DNA of 55,588 nucleotides from CAYSNP01 sp964432485 (GCA_964432485.1 CAYSNP010000010.1:1-55588), one strand, 5' to 3'; positions 44,524-53,247 are shown, counted from the stretch's first letter. Translations and numbers: made by a program. The notes: generated by a model not told the origin, from the letters alone.

Positions 44524-46439
44524 TTCAATTCCTTAGTAAAGAAATCCCCTTGCGGATAAGCAAGTACAAATGCGCCCATACTGCTCCAAGCCTGCAACAA
44601 AGAGCCCTCAGGATGCAAGGGACTAAAGAATTCCACAGGGGTATAATTACCTTTTTCTATGTTATACTTAAACCATCTTGTCAGCGGGTATTTGTAATCC
44701 ATATTATACATTAGCTTTGCATATGCATATGCCGCAGAAAGATAAGGCCAATCCCCGCCATTATGGTAATAGTAGGGCAAGGAAGACTTTTGCACCACAT
44801 CTTCTATATCTTTATAAAAAGGAAAAACGCAAAAAGTACCAAAGTCACCTGCTCCGTGCGCCATATTGTTTTTAGACTCCAGCAGTAGCTCCATATTTTT
44901 AAGCACCTTTTTTGCTCTGTCTTTGCTGCAAAGCCCAAAAAGCACAACCAGCACAGTATCTATTGAAAGATTGTCCTCGGCAAAGTCCTCTTCCAGATAA
45001 TTGATAAAATACCCTTTTTCCTCGCTCCAAAGCATATCATTAATAGCTTGTTTAACTTTTTGGTAAGAGCTGTTATACTTTTTTGCCATTTTACTAAGCC
45101 CTTTAGCACCGCATATTTTACTTGCGGCAAAAAGCGCTCGGGCATAAAGGGCTTCGTTATAAGTGACATATCCCCCTCTAAATACATTGTCAGCCCAATC
45201 TCGCCTGTTGTATTTGCCCCCTTTAACCAAAAGCCCAGTTTGGTCTGCGCTGGCACTTAACCGTTCAAGTGCTTTTATAGCGGCATCAAAAACAGTGCCG
45301 CATTTGCAGGGCTCGCTAAGGATAGACTTATCCCCTGTATGCGTTATGTAATCATAAAGCAAAATTGCAAAAAAGCTGGGCGAATCATAGTGGTCGCCCC
45401 AATAATTCTTAAAGTTGCTTTTTACTGCAGAAGGGCACTTGCCGCTTTTTTTATCAATGCCTTGCGCAAGAGTAAGTATTTGCGCTCTTACCAATTCAGG
45501 CTGTACAGGCAGCACAGAAAGTGCTGTCCAGTATCCGTCACGATAATAAGTTCGGGCAGGAAATTGATAGACAATGCCGGCTAAAAAGCCCTTAAACTTG
45601 CCTAAATCTTTATAGTTAGAAAGTGAACAATTTAATAAAGACTGGTAATATGCTTTTAAAAACTCATCCTCAGTTTGGTATCTGTCTAGCGAAGCTATAT
45701 ACTCTTCAGCTTCAGCCTTTTTCTGCTCAAAGTTTTTTAAGCATTCTACCACATTTGCATAGCTGGCATCTTTTCTAGAGCCTACGCTTAGGGTGGCACG
45801 GAAGCTCTTTTCCTCTCCCTTTTTAACTTTACCCCCAAACTTAACTTGCGTATAGTGCCTAAACACCCGCTCTAAAGGCTGCCCTCCTTCGCTAAAAGCA
45901 AAGTCGAGATAGTAGTCGCTTGTTAAATCGTTATGAATATAGTCCAGACCATCTACTTTGCGCACTCCTTCTTTCTTGCAAAACAATAACCCTAGTGCTG
46001 CTTTGCAAAGTGTGCTTAGCTTAAATCGGCTAAAAAACAACTCTTTAAAGTAAGAGTTAAAATTGACTCCGTAATTAATAACATTAGAAAATTGTACATC
46101 TTTTTTAGCTGCAATCTTAACTTCGTAAAAAATACAATTAGTAGTATTATCTAGGAATTGGGTAACCGTAAGTTCACATTCAGGTAACGAAACTTCTATT
46201 ATTTGGCGCCTGCCTGCCATTCTAACGGTTTTATTTATCGTCCAATCAAATGCCTTGCCATCAATAGAAAAGAGGGAGTAATAAGAATTAAAGGCAAGGT
46301 ATTTATTAATAATAGCATAGCCTGATAGTGCACCTTGTCCATCAAAGCCTACAGTAATTAAGTTATTGCTTACATCGTAATTAGTCTTTTGGTAAAAAGG
46401 ACCGGTAAATATTATTTCTCCGTTTTTATAGTTTATCAA
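44520..46439 (-). CDS. (alpha/alpha)6-barrel glycosidase-like protein
   Basis: 639 aa. The N-terminal half is a beta-sandwich-like domain. The C-terminal half has a six-hairpin barrel pattern: RTYYRDGYWTALSVLP, GDHYDSPSFFAILLYDYIT, NRRDWADNVFRGGYVTYNEA, HNGGDWPYLSAAYAYAK and HPEGSLLQAWSSMGAF. It resembles glycogen-debranching, GH94 or GH15-type relatives without belonging clearly to one. Catalytic acids are likely among the Asp/Glu of these blocks. There is no signal peptide. An ATG at 46487 lies inside the upstream gene with no suitable site, so the TTG at 46439, with AAAAAAGGA about 8 nt upstream, is preferred. It is co-translated with the transporter. Confidence 0.8.
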   Translation of the reverse strand: MINYKNGEIIFTGPFYQKTNYDVSNNLITVGFDGQGALSGYAIINKYLAFNSYYSLFSIDGKAFDWTINKTVRMAGRRQIIEVSLPECELTVTQFLDNTTNCIFYEVKIAAKKDVQFSNVINYGVNFNSYFKELFFSRFKLSTLCKAALGLLFCKKEGVRKVDGLDYIHNDLTSDYYLDFAFSEGGQPLERVFRHYTQVKFGGKVKKGEEKSFRATLSVGSRKDASYANVVECLKNFEQKKAEAEEYIASLDRYQTEDEFLKAYYQSLLNCSLSNYKDLGKFKGFLAGIVYQFPARTYYRDGYWTALSVLPVQPELVRAQILTLAQGIDKKSGKCPSAVKSNFKNYWGDHYDSPSFFAILLYDYITHTGDKSILSEPCKCGTVFDAAIKALERLSASADQTGLLVKGGKYNRRDWADNVFRGGYVTYNEALYARALFAASKICGAKGLSKMAKKYNSSYQKVKQAINDMLWSEEKGYFINYLEEDFAEDNLSIDTVLVVLFGLCSKDRAKKVLKNMELLLESKNNMAHGAGDFGTFCVFPFYKDIEDVVQKSSLPYYYHNGGDWPYLSAAYAYAKLMYNMDYKYPLTRWFKYNIEKGNYTPVEFFSPLHPEGSLLQAWSSMGAFVLAYPQGDFFTKELK

Positions 46440-46461
46440 TTGCAATTCCTTTTTTAGAAAA

Positions 46462-47433
46462 TTATTTGCAGTTGGCAATAACCGCATGCCCTATTTGATT
46501 ATATACTCCATACACTTCTTCATTATAATGCTCACTATCCGGTAAGAAAAACTTGCGTAGCGGAATGGTAAAATTGTCATTGTCATATACAAAGCAAAAG
46601 ATGCCCACAATGCGGCTGTCTGCTACCGCTATTTCATAGCTGCCTTTTATCCAGTCCAGCACATCTTCCCCCGGAGGCAAATCTCTGGGCTCAATTAACC
46701 AATACAAATCATCAGCCTTAACATCTACAGTGTAAAATCCTTTAGGAATTAGCCAAATATCTTGATTGTCTACCGCAATGCTGTCCTCCAGCGTACTGAT
46801 AAACTTAAGTACGCTCTTTTTGTTCCATTTTGGGTAAAAATCATATCCTAAATCTGTGCAATATTTGTAGTATTCACGAGAATATTCTTTTTTGCTTAAA
46901 TCATTAACGGTCAATACTGCCATCATTTTCTTGTCAGGATAATCTGCCCTTACAGTATTGCAAGCAAAATGAAATGATTCCATGCTTTTGCCTACATTTT
47001 CGCCAGTAGTTAAGTCATATTTAATAGGCTCATCTACATAAAAACCAAGTATCCTATCTATATACGGGTCAATGGTAGCTTTTACTGCTTCCCATTTTTC
47101 TTGCCAATTGTCAGGGGTGCCTCCGCTAGAAAAAAACATATGCCTTATCATAACAAATACAAAAAAGCCATTGTCAATCAGGCGCATAAGCTCTTGTGTA
47201 TCATCTCCGTCCACTTTGCACATATTGCTATGCCCAAAAGAGGCAACTTCTTCAATCCTATCGTCGCTAAAATGGTAATATCCAAAATACTTTAAATTTT
47301 CATTGCTGTTTGGCGGCATATCTTCCCAATAAATTGGGATAAAATTTGCTTGCCAGTCTATATAAACAATTACGCCGCCGGCAACTGCTATAATAGTAAT
47401 AAGGGCAACAGCTATACTCAAAATCTTCTTCAT
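46462..47433 (-). CDS. Exported TIM-barrel-like protein, possible glycosidase
   Basis: 323 aa. The N-terminal hydrophobic stretch IAVALITIIAVAGGVIVYI is a signal anchor. The exported part looks like a TIM barrel: NLKYFGYYHFSDDRIEEVAS, VFVMIRHMFF, ILGFYVDEPI (a strand ending in Asp-Glu, typical of glycosidase catalytic acid positions) and VGIFCFVYDND. No family can be named. There is no Shine-Dalgarno sequence; TATACT lies 10 nt before the ATG, so the transcript would have almost no leader. It is the first gene of the glycosidase-transporter operon, and an outside glycan-processing step is plausible. Confidence 0.65.
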   Translation of the reverse strand: MKKILSIAVALITIIAVAGGVIVYIDWQANFIPIYWEDMPPNSNENLKYFGYYHFSDDRIEEVASFGHSNMCKVDGDDTQELMRLIDNGFFVFVMIRHMFFSSGGTPDNWQEKWEAVKATIDPYIDRILGFYVDEPIKYDLTTGENVGKSMESFHFACNTVRADYPDKKMMAVLTVNDLSKKEYSREYYKYCTDLGYDFYPKWNKKSVLKFISTLEDSIAVDNQDIWLIPKGFYTVDVKADDLYWLIEPRDLPPGEDVLDWIKGSYEIAVADSRIVGIFCFVYDNDNFTIPLRKFFLPDSEHYNEEVYGVYNQIGHAVIANCK

Positions 47434-47443
47434 AACACAATAC

Positions 47444-47472
47444 AGTATAAGATATCAATCTGCATATTGCAA
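47444..47472 (-). promoter_or_regulatory. Promoter of the TIM-barrel/glycosidase/transporter operon
   Basis: TTGCAA (47467-47472), 17-nt spacer, TATACT (47444-47449) on the minus strand, 10 nt before the ATG at 47433. The expected start of transcription is within about 3 nt of the ATG. Confidence 0.55.
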
Positions 47473-47489
47473 TAGGGAGTAGCTCAAAA

Positions 47490-48263
47490 TCAATTTATCC
47501 ATCTTAAAGTGTAGCTGTTTATACCTGTATCCGCAGGGCTGCTTTTAAGTTTAAGTTCTGCCCATTTTCCGTCTTTTTTTACTCGTGCCGCCCCCTCTTC
47601 AAAAGGTGTGCCCGCTTCGAATTTAAACTCTATAACCACATTGTTTTGTTTGTCTATATAGCCGCATAAATCTCTTTTAAATACGCACGCCAACCCTTCG
47701 CTAAAGCTGCAAGCACAATCATATTGAATGGGAATAACCTCATTGCCTTCCCTGTCAATATATCCAAACAGCTCATCTTTTTCTACACAGCAAAGTTCCT
47801 CGTTAAAATAAAAAACATTATCATAAACAGCCTTAATAACTTCCTTTCCTTGCCTGTCTGCAAAGCCCCACTTGCCCCCTTTGCTTATTTTAACAAATTT
47901 GTCTTGAGCGGGGGTCTCTTTTGCGGCCGCATCTATTGTAGCTTTTTTACCCTCAGGCTTCTTGCTGTTATCGGCAACCTGCTCTCCAGAGGGCTTCAGC
48001 TCTGCCTTAAAGGGGATAAGCGACGATTTTAAGTCCGCCAAATTTTTTTTATTGAATCTGATTATCTTATAGAAATCTTTTTCTTCACCGGATAGAATTT
48101 CTTTCAGACTTGTATACCCTGCATTCTTTAATAGCTGATAGGTGTTTTCTTGTAGCTTTAGCTTTTCCAGCGGGGTAGAGAGTATATCATTGCTGTAAGG
48201 CGGGTTGTATACGCTTTTTACTCTCTTTCTTTTATTCCTTTTGCTCTTTTTGTTATTAGCCAT
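47490..48263 (-). CDS. WG-repeat protein with an RpoA-CTD-like helical domain
   Basis: 257 aa. A lysine- and arginine-rich start (KSKRNKRKRVKSV) is followed by a helix-hairpin segment (LEKLKLQENTYQLLKNAGYT, then SLKEIL and KNLADLKSSL) that resembles the C-terminal domain of RNA polymerase alpha. A charged, Ala/Lys/Pro-rich linker follows, then about three to four WG repeats of the form GKWGFADRQGKEVI, FGYIDREGNEVIPIQYD and CGYIDKQNNVVIEF. WG repeats are beta modules of unknown general function. GAGGTTGCA precedes the ATG. It is cytoplasmic and lies 56 bp before the TIM-barrel operon, which has its own promoter. Confidence 0.85.
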   Translation of the reverse strand: MANNKKSKRNKRKRVKSVYNPPYSNDILSTPLEKLKLQENTYQLLKNAGYTSLKEILSGEEKDFYKIIRFNKKNLADLKSSLIPFKAELKPSGEQVADNSKKPEGKKATIDAAAKETPAQDKFVKISKGGKWGFADRQGKEVIKAVYDNVFYFNEELCCVEKDELFGYIDREGNEVIPIQYDCACSFSEGLACVFKRDLCGYIDKQNNVVIEFKFEAGTPFEEGAARVKKDGKWAELKLKSSPADTGINSYTLRWIN

Positions 48264-48414
48264 TGCAACCTCATTTTTGCCATTTTAACATAAAGGTTGC
48301 CTTTTGGCAATAAAAACTTCAAGCTGCTAAGCAATGTTATGCAACTTATGGAAACTCCGAATAATAATTGCAAAATAATGTCGTTGCTCTTTTTCTGCTA
48401 TGCCGCAAACTTGT

Positions 48415-48443
48415 TTGACTTTGCAAAACCTGTTTGTTATAAT
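48415..48443 (+). promoter_or_regulatory. Promoter of citrate synthase
   Basis: TTGACT (48415-48420), 17-nt spacer, TATAAT (48438-48443), 81 nt before the start codon. Confidence 0.8.
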
Positions 48444-48524
48444 GAGAAAAATGAGCCATTATCATTTTTTTTTCTTTATTATGTTGAGATTAACTCAAAA
48501 TATTTTATTATAAGGAGAACTTAA

Positions 48525-49889
48525 ATGGCGGTTAAAATGAATTTTGATAAAGATGAAATGCTAACGAAACTTGCCGCTATAGCCGCAGAAAGCACGCTGA
48601 TTAATCCCGATTATTACAAACTCCACGATGTAAAAAAAGGGCTTAGAGACCTTAACGGTAAAGGCGTGGTGGCAGGACTTACCGAGATTTCGGAGATTCT
48701 GTCTTCTGAGCCAAACGAGCAAGGCGTAATGGTGCCTTGTAAGGGCAAGCTCTCTTACCGCGGGATAAGGATAGAAGAAATAGTTAGAGGCTTTATCGAG
48801 GAGGACAGGCTAGGTTTTGAAGAAACTGCCTATCTGTTGCTCTTTGGCAAGCTGCCCAAGATACAAGAGTTGGAGGACTTTAAAACGCTTCTTGCAGACT
48901 ACAGAAAGCTGCCGCTTAATTTTGTGCGGGATATAATTATGAAAAAGCCTTCAAAAGATATGATGAATCTTTTGAACCGCTCGGTGTTAACCTTATATTG
49001 CTATGACACCAATCCAGACGATATAGAGATAAAAAATGTGCTTAGGCAAAGCATAGAGCTTATTTCTCAATTTCCGCTACTTGCAGTATACGGTTATCAA
49101 ACTTATGCTCATTATCATTTAGGCAGAAGTCTTTATATTCACCCTCCATGCCCCGACTTATCTACAGCGGAAAACTTTTTGTATTTGCTTAGGGCGGATA
49201 ACTCCTATACTCCCCTGGAAACTAAATTGCTGGATTTGTGCTTGGTGTTGCACGCTGAGCACGGCGGCGGCAACAATTCTTCATTTACTACCCATGTGGT
49301 AAGCTCTTCCGGTACTGATACTTACTCTTCAGTAAGTGCTTCGTTAGGCTCGCTTAAAGGTCCCAGGCACGGCGGCGCCAACATTATGGTTATTAAAATG
49401 ATGGCGGATATTAAAAAGAATATCAAATCTTGTAGCGATGGAGATATTGCAGATTATTTGGTAAAGATATTAAATAAAAAGGCTTTTGATAGGACAGGCT
49501 TAATTTATGGGCTGGGGCATGCGGTATATTCTATTGAGGACCCAAGGGCTACAATTCTAAGAGGCTTTGTAGAAGAACTTGCCAAAGAAAAGAATATGGA
49601 TGAGGAGTTTAGGCTATACTCAGCGGTAGAGCGGCTTGCTCCTGAGGTAATAGGCAATTTGCGCAAAATCTATAAAGGAGTTAGCGCAAATGTGGACTTT
49701 TATTCAGGGCTGGTATACTCTATGCTTGGCCTGCCGATAGAACTTTATACCCCGCTTTTTGCAATAGCACGCATTGTAGGCTGGTCTGCTCACAGGATAG
49801 AGGAACTGTCCAACAAAGGCAAGATTATTAGACCGGGCTATACAGCGGTAGCAGACAAGCAAACATATATTCCTCTCAATAAAAGGTAG
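48525..49889 (+). CDS. gltA: Citrate synthase
   Basis: 454 aa. The catalytic triad is present: His in HAEHGGGNNSSF (near 245), His in GLGHAVYSIEDPRA (near 331) and Asp in VDFYSGLVYSMLGLP (near 390). GPRHGGANIMV is the citrate-binding loop. It joins acetyl-CoA and oxaloacetate, the first step of the oxidative arm to 2-oxoglutarate and glutamate. No aconitase or isocitrate dehydrogenase lies beside it. TAAGGAGA precedes the ATG. A 2-methylcitrate activity cannot be excluded. Confidence 0.95.
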   Translation: MAVKMNFDKDEMLTKLAAIAAESTLINPDYYKLHDVKKGLRDLNGKGVVAGLTEISEILSSEPNEQGVMVPCKGKLSYRGIRIEEIVRGFIEEDRLGFEETAYLLLFGKLPKIQELEDFKTLLADYRKLPLNFVRDIIMKKPSKDMMNLLNRSVLTLYCYDTNPDDIEIKNVLRQSIELISQFPLLAVYGYQTYAHYHLGRSLYIHPPCPDLSTAENFLYLLRADNSYTPLETKLLDLCLVLHAEHGGGNNSSFTTHVVSSSGTDTYSSVSASLGSLKGPRHGGANIMVIKMMADIKKNIKSCSDGDIADYLVKILNKKAFDRTGLIYGLGHAVYSIEDPRATILRGFVEELAKEKNMDEEFRLYSAVERLAPEVIGNLRKIYKGVSANVDFYSGLVYSMLGLPIELYTPLFAIARIVGWSAHRIEELSNKGKIIRPGYTAVADKQTYIPLNKR

Positions 49890-49891
49890 CA

Positions 49892-50584
49892 ATGAAGGAA
49901 TTATTTATTGCGCTATTAATTACCAACCTTATTGCAATCGTTCTTATTGCGGTCTTTATAAGAAGAGCCCTTCTTATGCTCCCTAAATATATTACAGATG
50001 AGGATAACTATCTTACTCAAATAGCTAAACAAGGCGGGCTTCTATTTTTAGGGGACAGCCTTATACAGCTATATGATACTAACGCCTTTTTTTCCGGCAT
50101 GTTCACTCATAACAGAGGGGTAGGGGGCAATACAACAAGTCAAATAATAGAGCGGCTGCCAACTTCTGTCTATCCCGTATGTCCTGAGCAGATAATTTTG
50201 CTGGCAGGCACAAATGATTTAAATAAACAAGCCCAGGCAAGGGCTACTTTTGAAGGTATAGCCAAAGTGTGCGCTTTGATAAAAGAAAATTTGCCCAATA
50301 CTGCTTTATATGCAATTTCGCTATTGCCTGTCAATGACAAGGTGAGCAAGGTATCCAAAGCTATTGTCGGCAAGCGCAGGAATTCGGATATAGTAGAAGT
50401 AAACAAACACCTAAGTTCTTTTTGTACGGAACAAAACATAGGGTTTATAAATGCTTACCCTGCTTTGCTTGACTCCCAAGGCAATCTTAGTCCGCAGTAT
50501 TCCCTTGACGGATTGCATATAAATTTTAAGGGTTACAAGGTGCTGACAGAGCAAATATTGGCTTGCTTACAAAAAAAAGAATGA
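49892..50584 (+). CDS. Membrane-anchored SGNH/GDSL hydrolase
   Basis: 230 aa. An N-terminal hydrophobic segment (LLITNLIAIVLIAVFI) anchors an SGNH domain: block I LFLGDSLIQLYD (Ser), block II RGVGGNTTSQI (Gly), block III LLAGTNDLN (Asn) and block V DGLHINFKGY (Asp, His). The substrate is probably an acyl or acetyl ester on an envelope molecule or glycan. It starts 2 bp after citrate synthase, so the two are co-transcribed, although no functional link is evident. No typical Shine-Dalgarno sequence is seen beyond AAAGGTAG. Confidence 0.88.
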   Translation: MKELFIALLITNLIAIVLIAVFIRRALLMLPKYITDEDNYLTQIAKQGGLLFLGDSLIQLYDTNAFFSGMFTHNRGVGGNTTSQIIERLPTSVYPVCPEQIILLAGTNDLNKQAQARATFEGIAKVCALIKENLPNTALYAISLLPVNDKVSKVSKAIVGKRRNSDIVEVNKHLSSFCTEQNIGFINAYPALLDSQGNLSPQYSLDGLHINFKGYKVLTEQILACLQKKE

Positions 50585-50622
50585 ACATATTGATAAAAAT
50601 CAGTAAAATTTTAATAAAGGTA

Positions 50623-50651
50623 TTGAAAAGCCTATATTGTTATGATATAAT
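50623..50651 (+). promoter_or_regulatory. Promoter of the small Cys-motif protein
   Basis: TTGAAA (50623-50628), 17-nt spacer, TATAAT (50646-50651), 55 nt before the start codon. Confidence 0.7.
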
Positions 50652-50706
50652 TGTTTTGTTAAGTATTTAGCTTAAAATAGAACCAACTAATTTGGGGAGG
50701 TATTAA

Positions 50707-51057
50707 ATGGCAAAGGAGCAAAAAGTTCAACAAATGCAAGATGGCAAAGAAAGGAATTTCCCTCCATATTTAGGGATTTTCGAAGAAGAAAAAAGTAAGG
50801 AATCATTATATTTCAAAAAAGTTGTAGCTTCCAGCAAAGAAAATGTTAGGTGCAAGCCTTATCTAGACAGCTATTCTGCTACTGCAGACCATAAGCGCCA
50901 GCCTACCCAATATTACTGCACCCTTACAGGGATAAAATTTGACCCAGGCAACAGCCCTTATGCAGTTTGTATCAAATGCGCAAAAAGGAATACATTTAAA
51001 GAGACCCCTTATTGCAAAAGCATAGAAGAAGCGGAGGCAAGGTTTAAGTACAACTAA
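50707..51057 (+). CDS. Small protein with a zinc-ribbon-like Cys motif
   Basis: 116 aa, no membrane segment. Cysteines occur in NVRCKPYL, YYCTLTGIKFD, AVCIKCAKRN and ETPYCKS; the C-x2-C and preceding Cys suggest a small metal-binding knuckle, but the pairing is not clear. GGGGAGG precedes the ATG. It has its own strong promoter and a strong terminator, so it is a single-gene unit. No family was recognised. Confidence 0.75.
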   Translation: MAKEQKVQQMQDGKERNFPPYLGIFEEEKSKESLYFKKVVASSKENVRCKPYLDSYSATADHKRQPTQYYCTLTGIKFDPGNSPYAVCIKCAKRNTFKETPYCKSIEEAEARFKYN

Positions 51058-51093
51058 ACTCATCTTACAGTAGATGTTTTGATTTATACATTT

Positions 51094-51120
51094 GGCTATC
51101 TCTTTAGAGATAGCTTTTTA
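51094..51120 (+). terminator. Intrinsic terminator after the Cys-motif gene
   Basis: GCTATCTC and GAGATAGC form a perfect 8-bp stem around TTTA, followed by T5. Confidence 0.9.
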
Positions 51121-51182
51121 TTTTAGATATAAGCAGTATACTCTTTTAAGACTTACCAATGTTATTGCAATCTTTAGCAAAC

Positions 51183-51211
51183 TTGAAATTTTTTACAAAA
51201 CAGTTTATTAT
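51183..51211 (+). promoter_or_regulatory. Promoter of the ECF sigma factor gene
   Basis: TTGAAA (51183-51188), 17-nt spacer, TATTAT (51206-51211). Transcription should start near 51218, the GTG itself, giving a leaderless mRNA. Confidence 0.6.
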
Positions 51212-51217
51212 ATCAGT

Positions 51218-51748
51218 GTGGATGAAAGGGTTAAGCGCGCTAATAAATTGGTGCTTGATATTGCAAAAGGGAACATTAAAGCTCTGGATTGTCTGTTTCT
51301 AGAATTTGGAGGGCTATTGTTTAATATGGCTCGAAAATACCTTATAGACAAAGCTAAAGCGGAAGATTTGCTCAGCGATATACTCCTTAAACTAGTTAAA
51401 ACTGCTAAGCAATTCAAAAAGGGAGGCAATAGCCTTAATTGGTTATTTAAAAGCATACGCAATGGCGCAATTAATATGAATAAACAGCAAAATACTATAG
51501 CTGTACAGGATATTGAAGATTGCGGCGATTGGGAAGATGTCTTTTCTTTTGAAGAAAATTGTGTTAATAAAATCTTGCTTGCCGAAGCGTTGTCAATTCT
51601 TAACGAGATAGAGAAAGATGTTATATATAAGAAATATTGGGAAGGTCTTACGGTGAGAGAGATTGCGGTCTGCATAAATAAATCACCTAGTACGGCACAG
51701 AGAATTATTAAGACTGCACTGCTAAAGATGTACAATAAAATAAAATAG
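51218..51748 (+). CDS. ECF-type RNA polymerase sigma factor
   Basis: 176 aa from GTG. Region 2 is ALDCLFLEFGGLLFNMARKY through AEDLLSDILLKL and WLFKSIRNGAINM. Region 4 is LNEIEKDVIYKKYWEGLTVR and CINKSPSTAQRIIKTALLKM, the DNA-binding helix-turn-helix. Upstream in-frame sequence to 51092 includes the preceding terminator and is not expected to be coding. There is no Shine-Dalgarno before the GTG, and the -10 ends 6 nt upstream, so translation may be leaderless. The next gene is a membrane protein that is a plausible anti-sigma partner. Confidence 0.82.
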   Translation: MDERVKRANKLVLDIAKGNIKALDCLFLEFGGLLFNMARKYLIDKAKAEDLLSDILLKLVKTAKQFKKGGNSLNWLFKSIRNGAINMNKQQNTIAVQDIEDCGDWEDVFSFEENCVNKILLAEALSILNEIEKDVIYKKYWEGLTVREIAVCINKSPSTAQRIIKTALLKMYNKIK

Positions 51749-51769
51749 GCAAAAAAAGTAGGTAATGCT

Positions 51770-52411
51770 ATGAAATATAAAAAAGTAGATAAAATGCTGT
51801 TTGAGAGCCTAAATTCCGCAAAGCCGTCGGATAAGGTCTTGGATCAGGCAAAGGCATATATGTTACATGAAGGGGCGCATAGAAGTAAAAGAAATTATAA
51901 ATGGCTCTATGCTACTGCTAGCTGCGCTGTAATTGTAGTCTTGCTTACGGTCCTAATTGTTCATTTTGCAAAGGGATACCATTCTGCCGATAAATTCTTT
52001 ATCCCTTCAAACTCCCTAAAAACTGAAGAACTTTCTTCTATAAAAAGCGTATATGGGGAAAATGGCGTGCTTTATTATGATTTTGAAGTGCAAGATTGTA
52101 AGGCATACAAAGATAAAAAGACAAATAATATTATTTACATTGCAGAAAGCTATTTACTACCTCCAAGCAGTAATGCAACAATGCTAATAGTATATCTTGT
52201 GGAGGAGGCCTATATATCATATACTATTGAGGATTTAGAACTTTTTAACAATTTGAGCAATACTTATACCTACAAAGATATTCAGATTTCTTATGAAGAA
52301 CTTGATATCTTTTATTTTTCTTTTAAGTATGGGGATTTCTGTTATAATTTTTCCGTTTCTGCCCTTAATGAGGCGGCCGCAAAAGATTTAGTTAATTTGC
52401 TTTTGAATTAA
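51770..52411 (+). CDS. Single-pass membrane protein, probable anti-sigma partner
   Basis: 213 aa. About 45 cytoplasmic residues (KVDKMLFESLNSAKPSDKVL) precede one membrane helix (LYATASCAVIVVLLTVLIVHF, about 46-66) and a 145-residue outer domain. This N-in, one-helix, C-out layout 21 bp after an ECF sigma gene is the usual anti-sigma arrangement, although no classical zinc (ZAS) motif is present. AAGTAGGT precedes the ATG. The outer part, with two Cys (VQDCKAY, GDFCYNF), would carry the sensing role. No closer family was recognised. Confidence 0.65.
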   Translation: MKYKKVDKMLFESLNSAKPSDKVLDQAKAYMLHEGAHRSKRNYKWLYATASCAVIVVLLTVLIVHFAKGYHSADKFFIPSNSLKTEELSSIKSVYGENGVLYYDFEVQDCKAYKDKKTNNIIYIAESYLLPPSSNATMLIVYLVEEAYISYTIEDLELFNNLSNTYTYKDIQISYEELDIFYFSFKYGDFCYNFSVSALNEAAAKDLVNLLLN

Positions 52412-52457
52412 GCATTTTTCCAAGCGGCACAAAAATCGGTTTCAATTGTAGTTTAAT

Positions 52458-52484
52458 ATAGAGAGGACTTATTTTCCCCTCTAT
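52458..52484. promoter_or_regulatory. Stem-loop between the sigma module and the lipoprotein
   Basis: ATAGAGAGG and CCCCTCTAT pair over nine positions with one mismatch around a 9-nt loop. No T run follows, so it may be an mRNA-stabilising or regulatory hairpin rather than a terminator. Confidence 0.4.
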
Positions 52485-52529
52485 GTTAAAAGAAACTGAG
52501 ATGCTTATTAATATTAAGGGAGGCTATAA

Positions 52530-53246
52530 ATGAAAAAAGCTGCAAAAAGAAATATAACTTTAGTGCTTATGGTGGTACTTATCTGTTGCGGTATATTAGC
52601 CGCTTGCAATAGTTCTGTTAATCCAAGAAAAATGACTGCAAGGTGTATTATAGATGGTGAAAAATTGGTTTTGCCTATTAAAGCGGATAAGGCATATAGC
52701 GGCGGGGATTATGTCTACTTTTTTACAGACAAGAGCTTACAAACTATGCAGGAAGCCATAAAAGGCGATACTTTAACCGCTCAACTTTTCGGCAATGACT
52801 ACTTGCTTATCAAAAAGGATAAAGGCAACAGCAAGTTCCATTATTATATGGTTGCCCGTTCGGGCGATACTGACAATATGTACTTCTTTTTCTGTCCTGC
52901 CTCAAGGATTACTCCTGACGACTATGTGCTTATCCCTTATCATTTGCTTGGAAGTCCGCAAGATTTCTTAACTCCTGACGGGCTTACCGATTATCGTATT
53001 GATGTAGGGGAGGCGTACAAAACAAGCACATCAATAGAGCAATTTGCGCAATTCTATAACTCAGTGGATATTTACCGTGTAGAAGAGTCCTCTACACGCA
53101 TAGAGGTATATATTGAAGGTGATATCAAAGAGTATAATGAAAAGGGAATAAAAATTGATACTCCAATGATGCATACAAAAAGGCCTTTTGCCATAGATTT
53201 TCAGCCGGAAGAAGAAGTAGTTATATATAGCATTATAGAGGAGTAA
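52530..53246 (+). CDS. Lipoprotein of unknown function
   Basis: 238 aa. The lipoprotein signal ends in ILAAC (Cys near residue 27). The mature domain (ARCIIDGEKLVLPIKADKAY, then VYFFTDKSLQTMQEAI) is soluble and lacks a recognisable fold. AAGGGAGG precedes the ATG. It lies downstream of the sigma/membrane-protein pair and could be an envelope-stress output, but no sigma-specific promoter can be identified. It ends 1 bp before the convergent trmL gene. Confidence 0.7.
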   Translation: MKKAAKRNITLVLMVVLICCGILAACNSSVNPRKMTARCIIDGEKLVLPIKADKAYSGGDYVYFFTDKSLQTMQEAIKGDTLTAQLFGNDYLLIKKDKGNSKFHYYMVARSGDTDNMYFFFCPASRITPDDYVLIPYHLLGSPQDFLTPDGLTDYRIDVGEAYKTSTSIEQFAQFYNSVDIYRVEESSTRIEVYIEGDIKEYNEKGIKIDTPMMHTKRPFAIDFQPEEEVVIYSIIEE

Positions 53247-53247
53247 C

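Noticed and set aside
48297..48524. 75-codon frame upstream of citrate synthase
   Set aside because: It covers the citrate synthase promoter and leader, has no ribosome binding site and encodes a low-complexity hydrophobic sequence.
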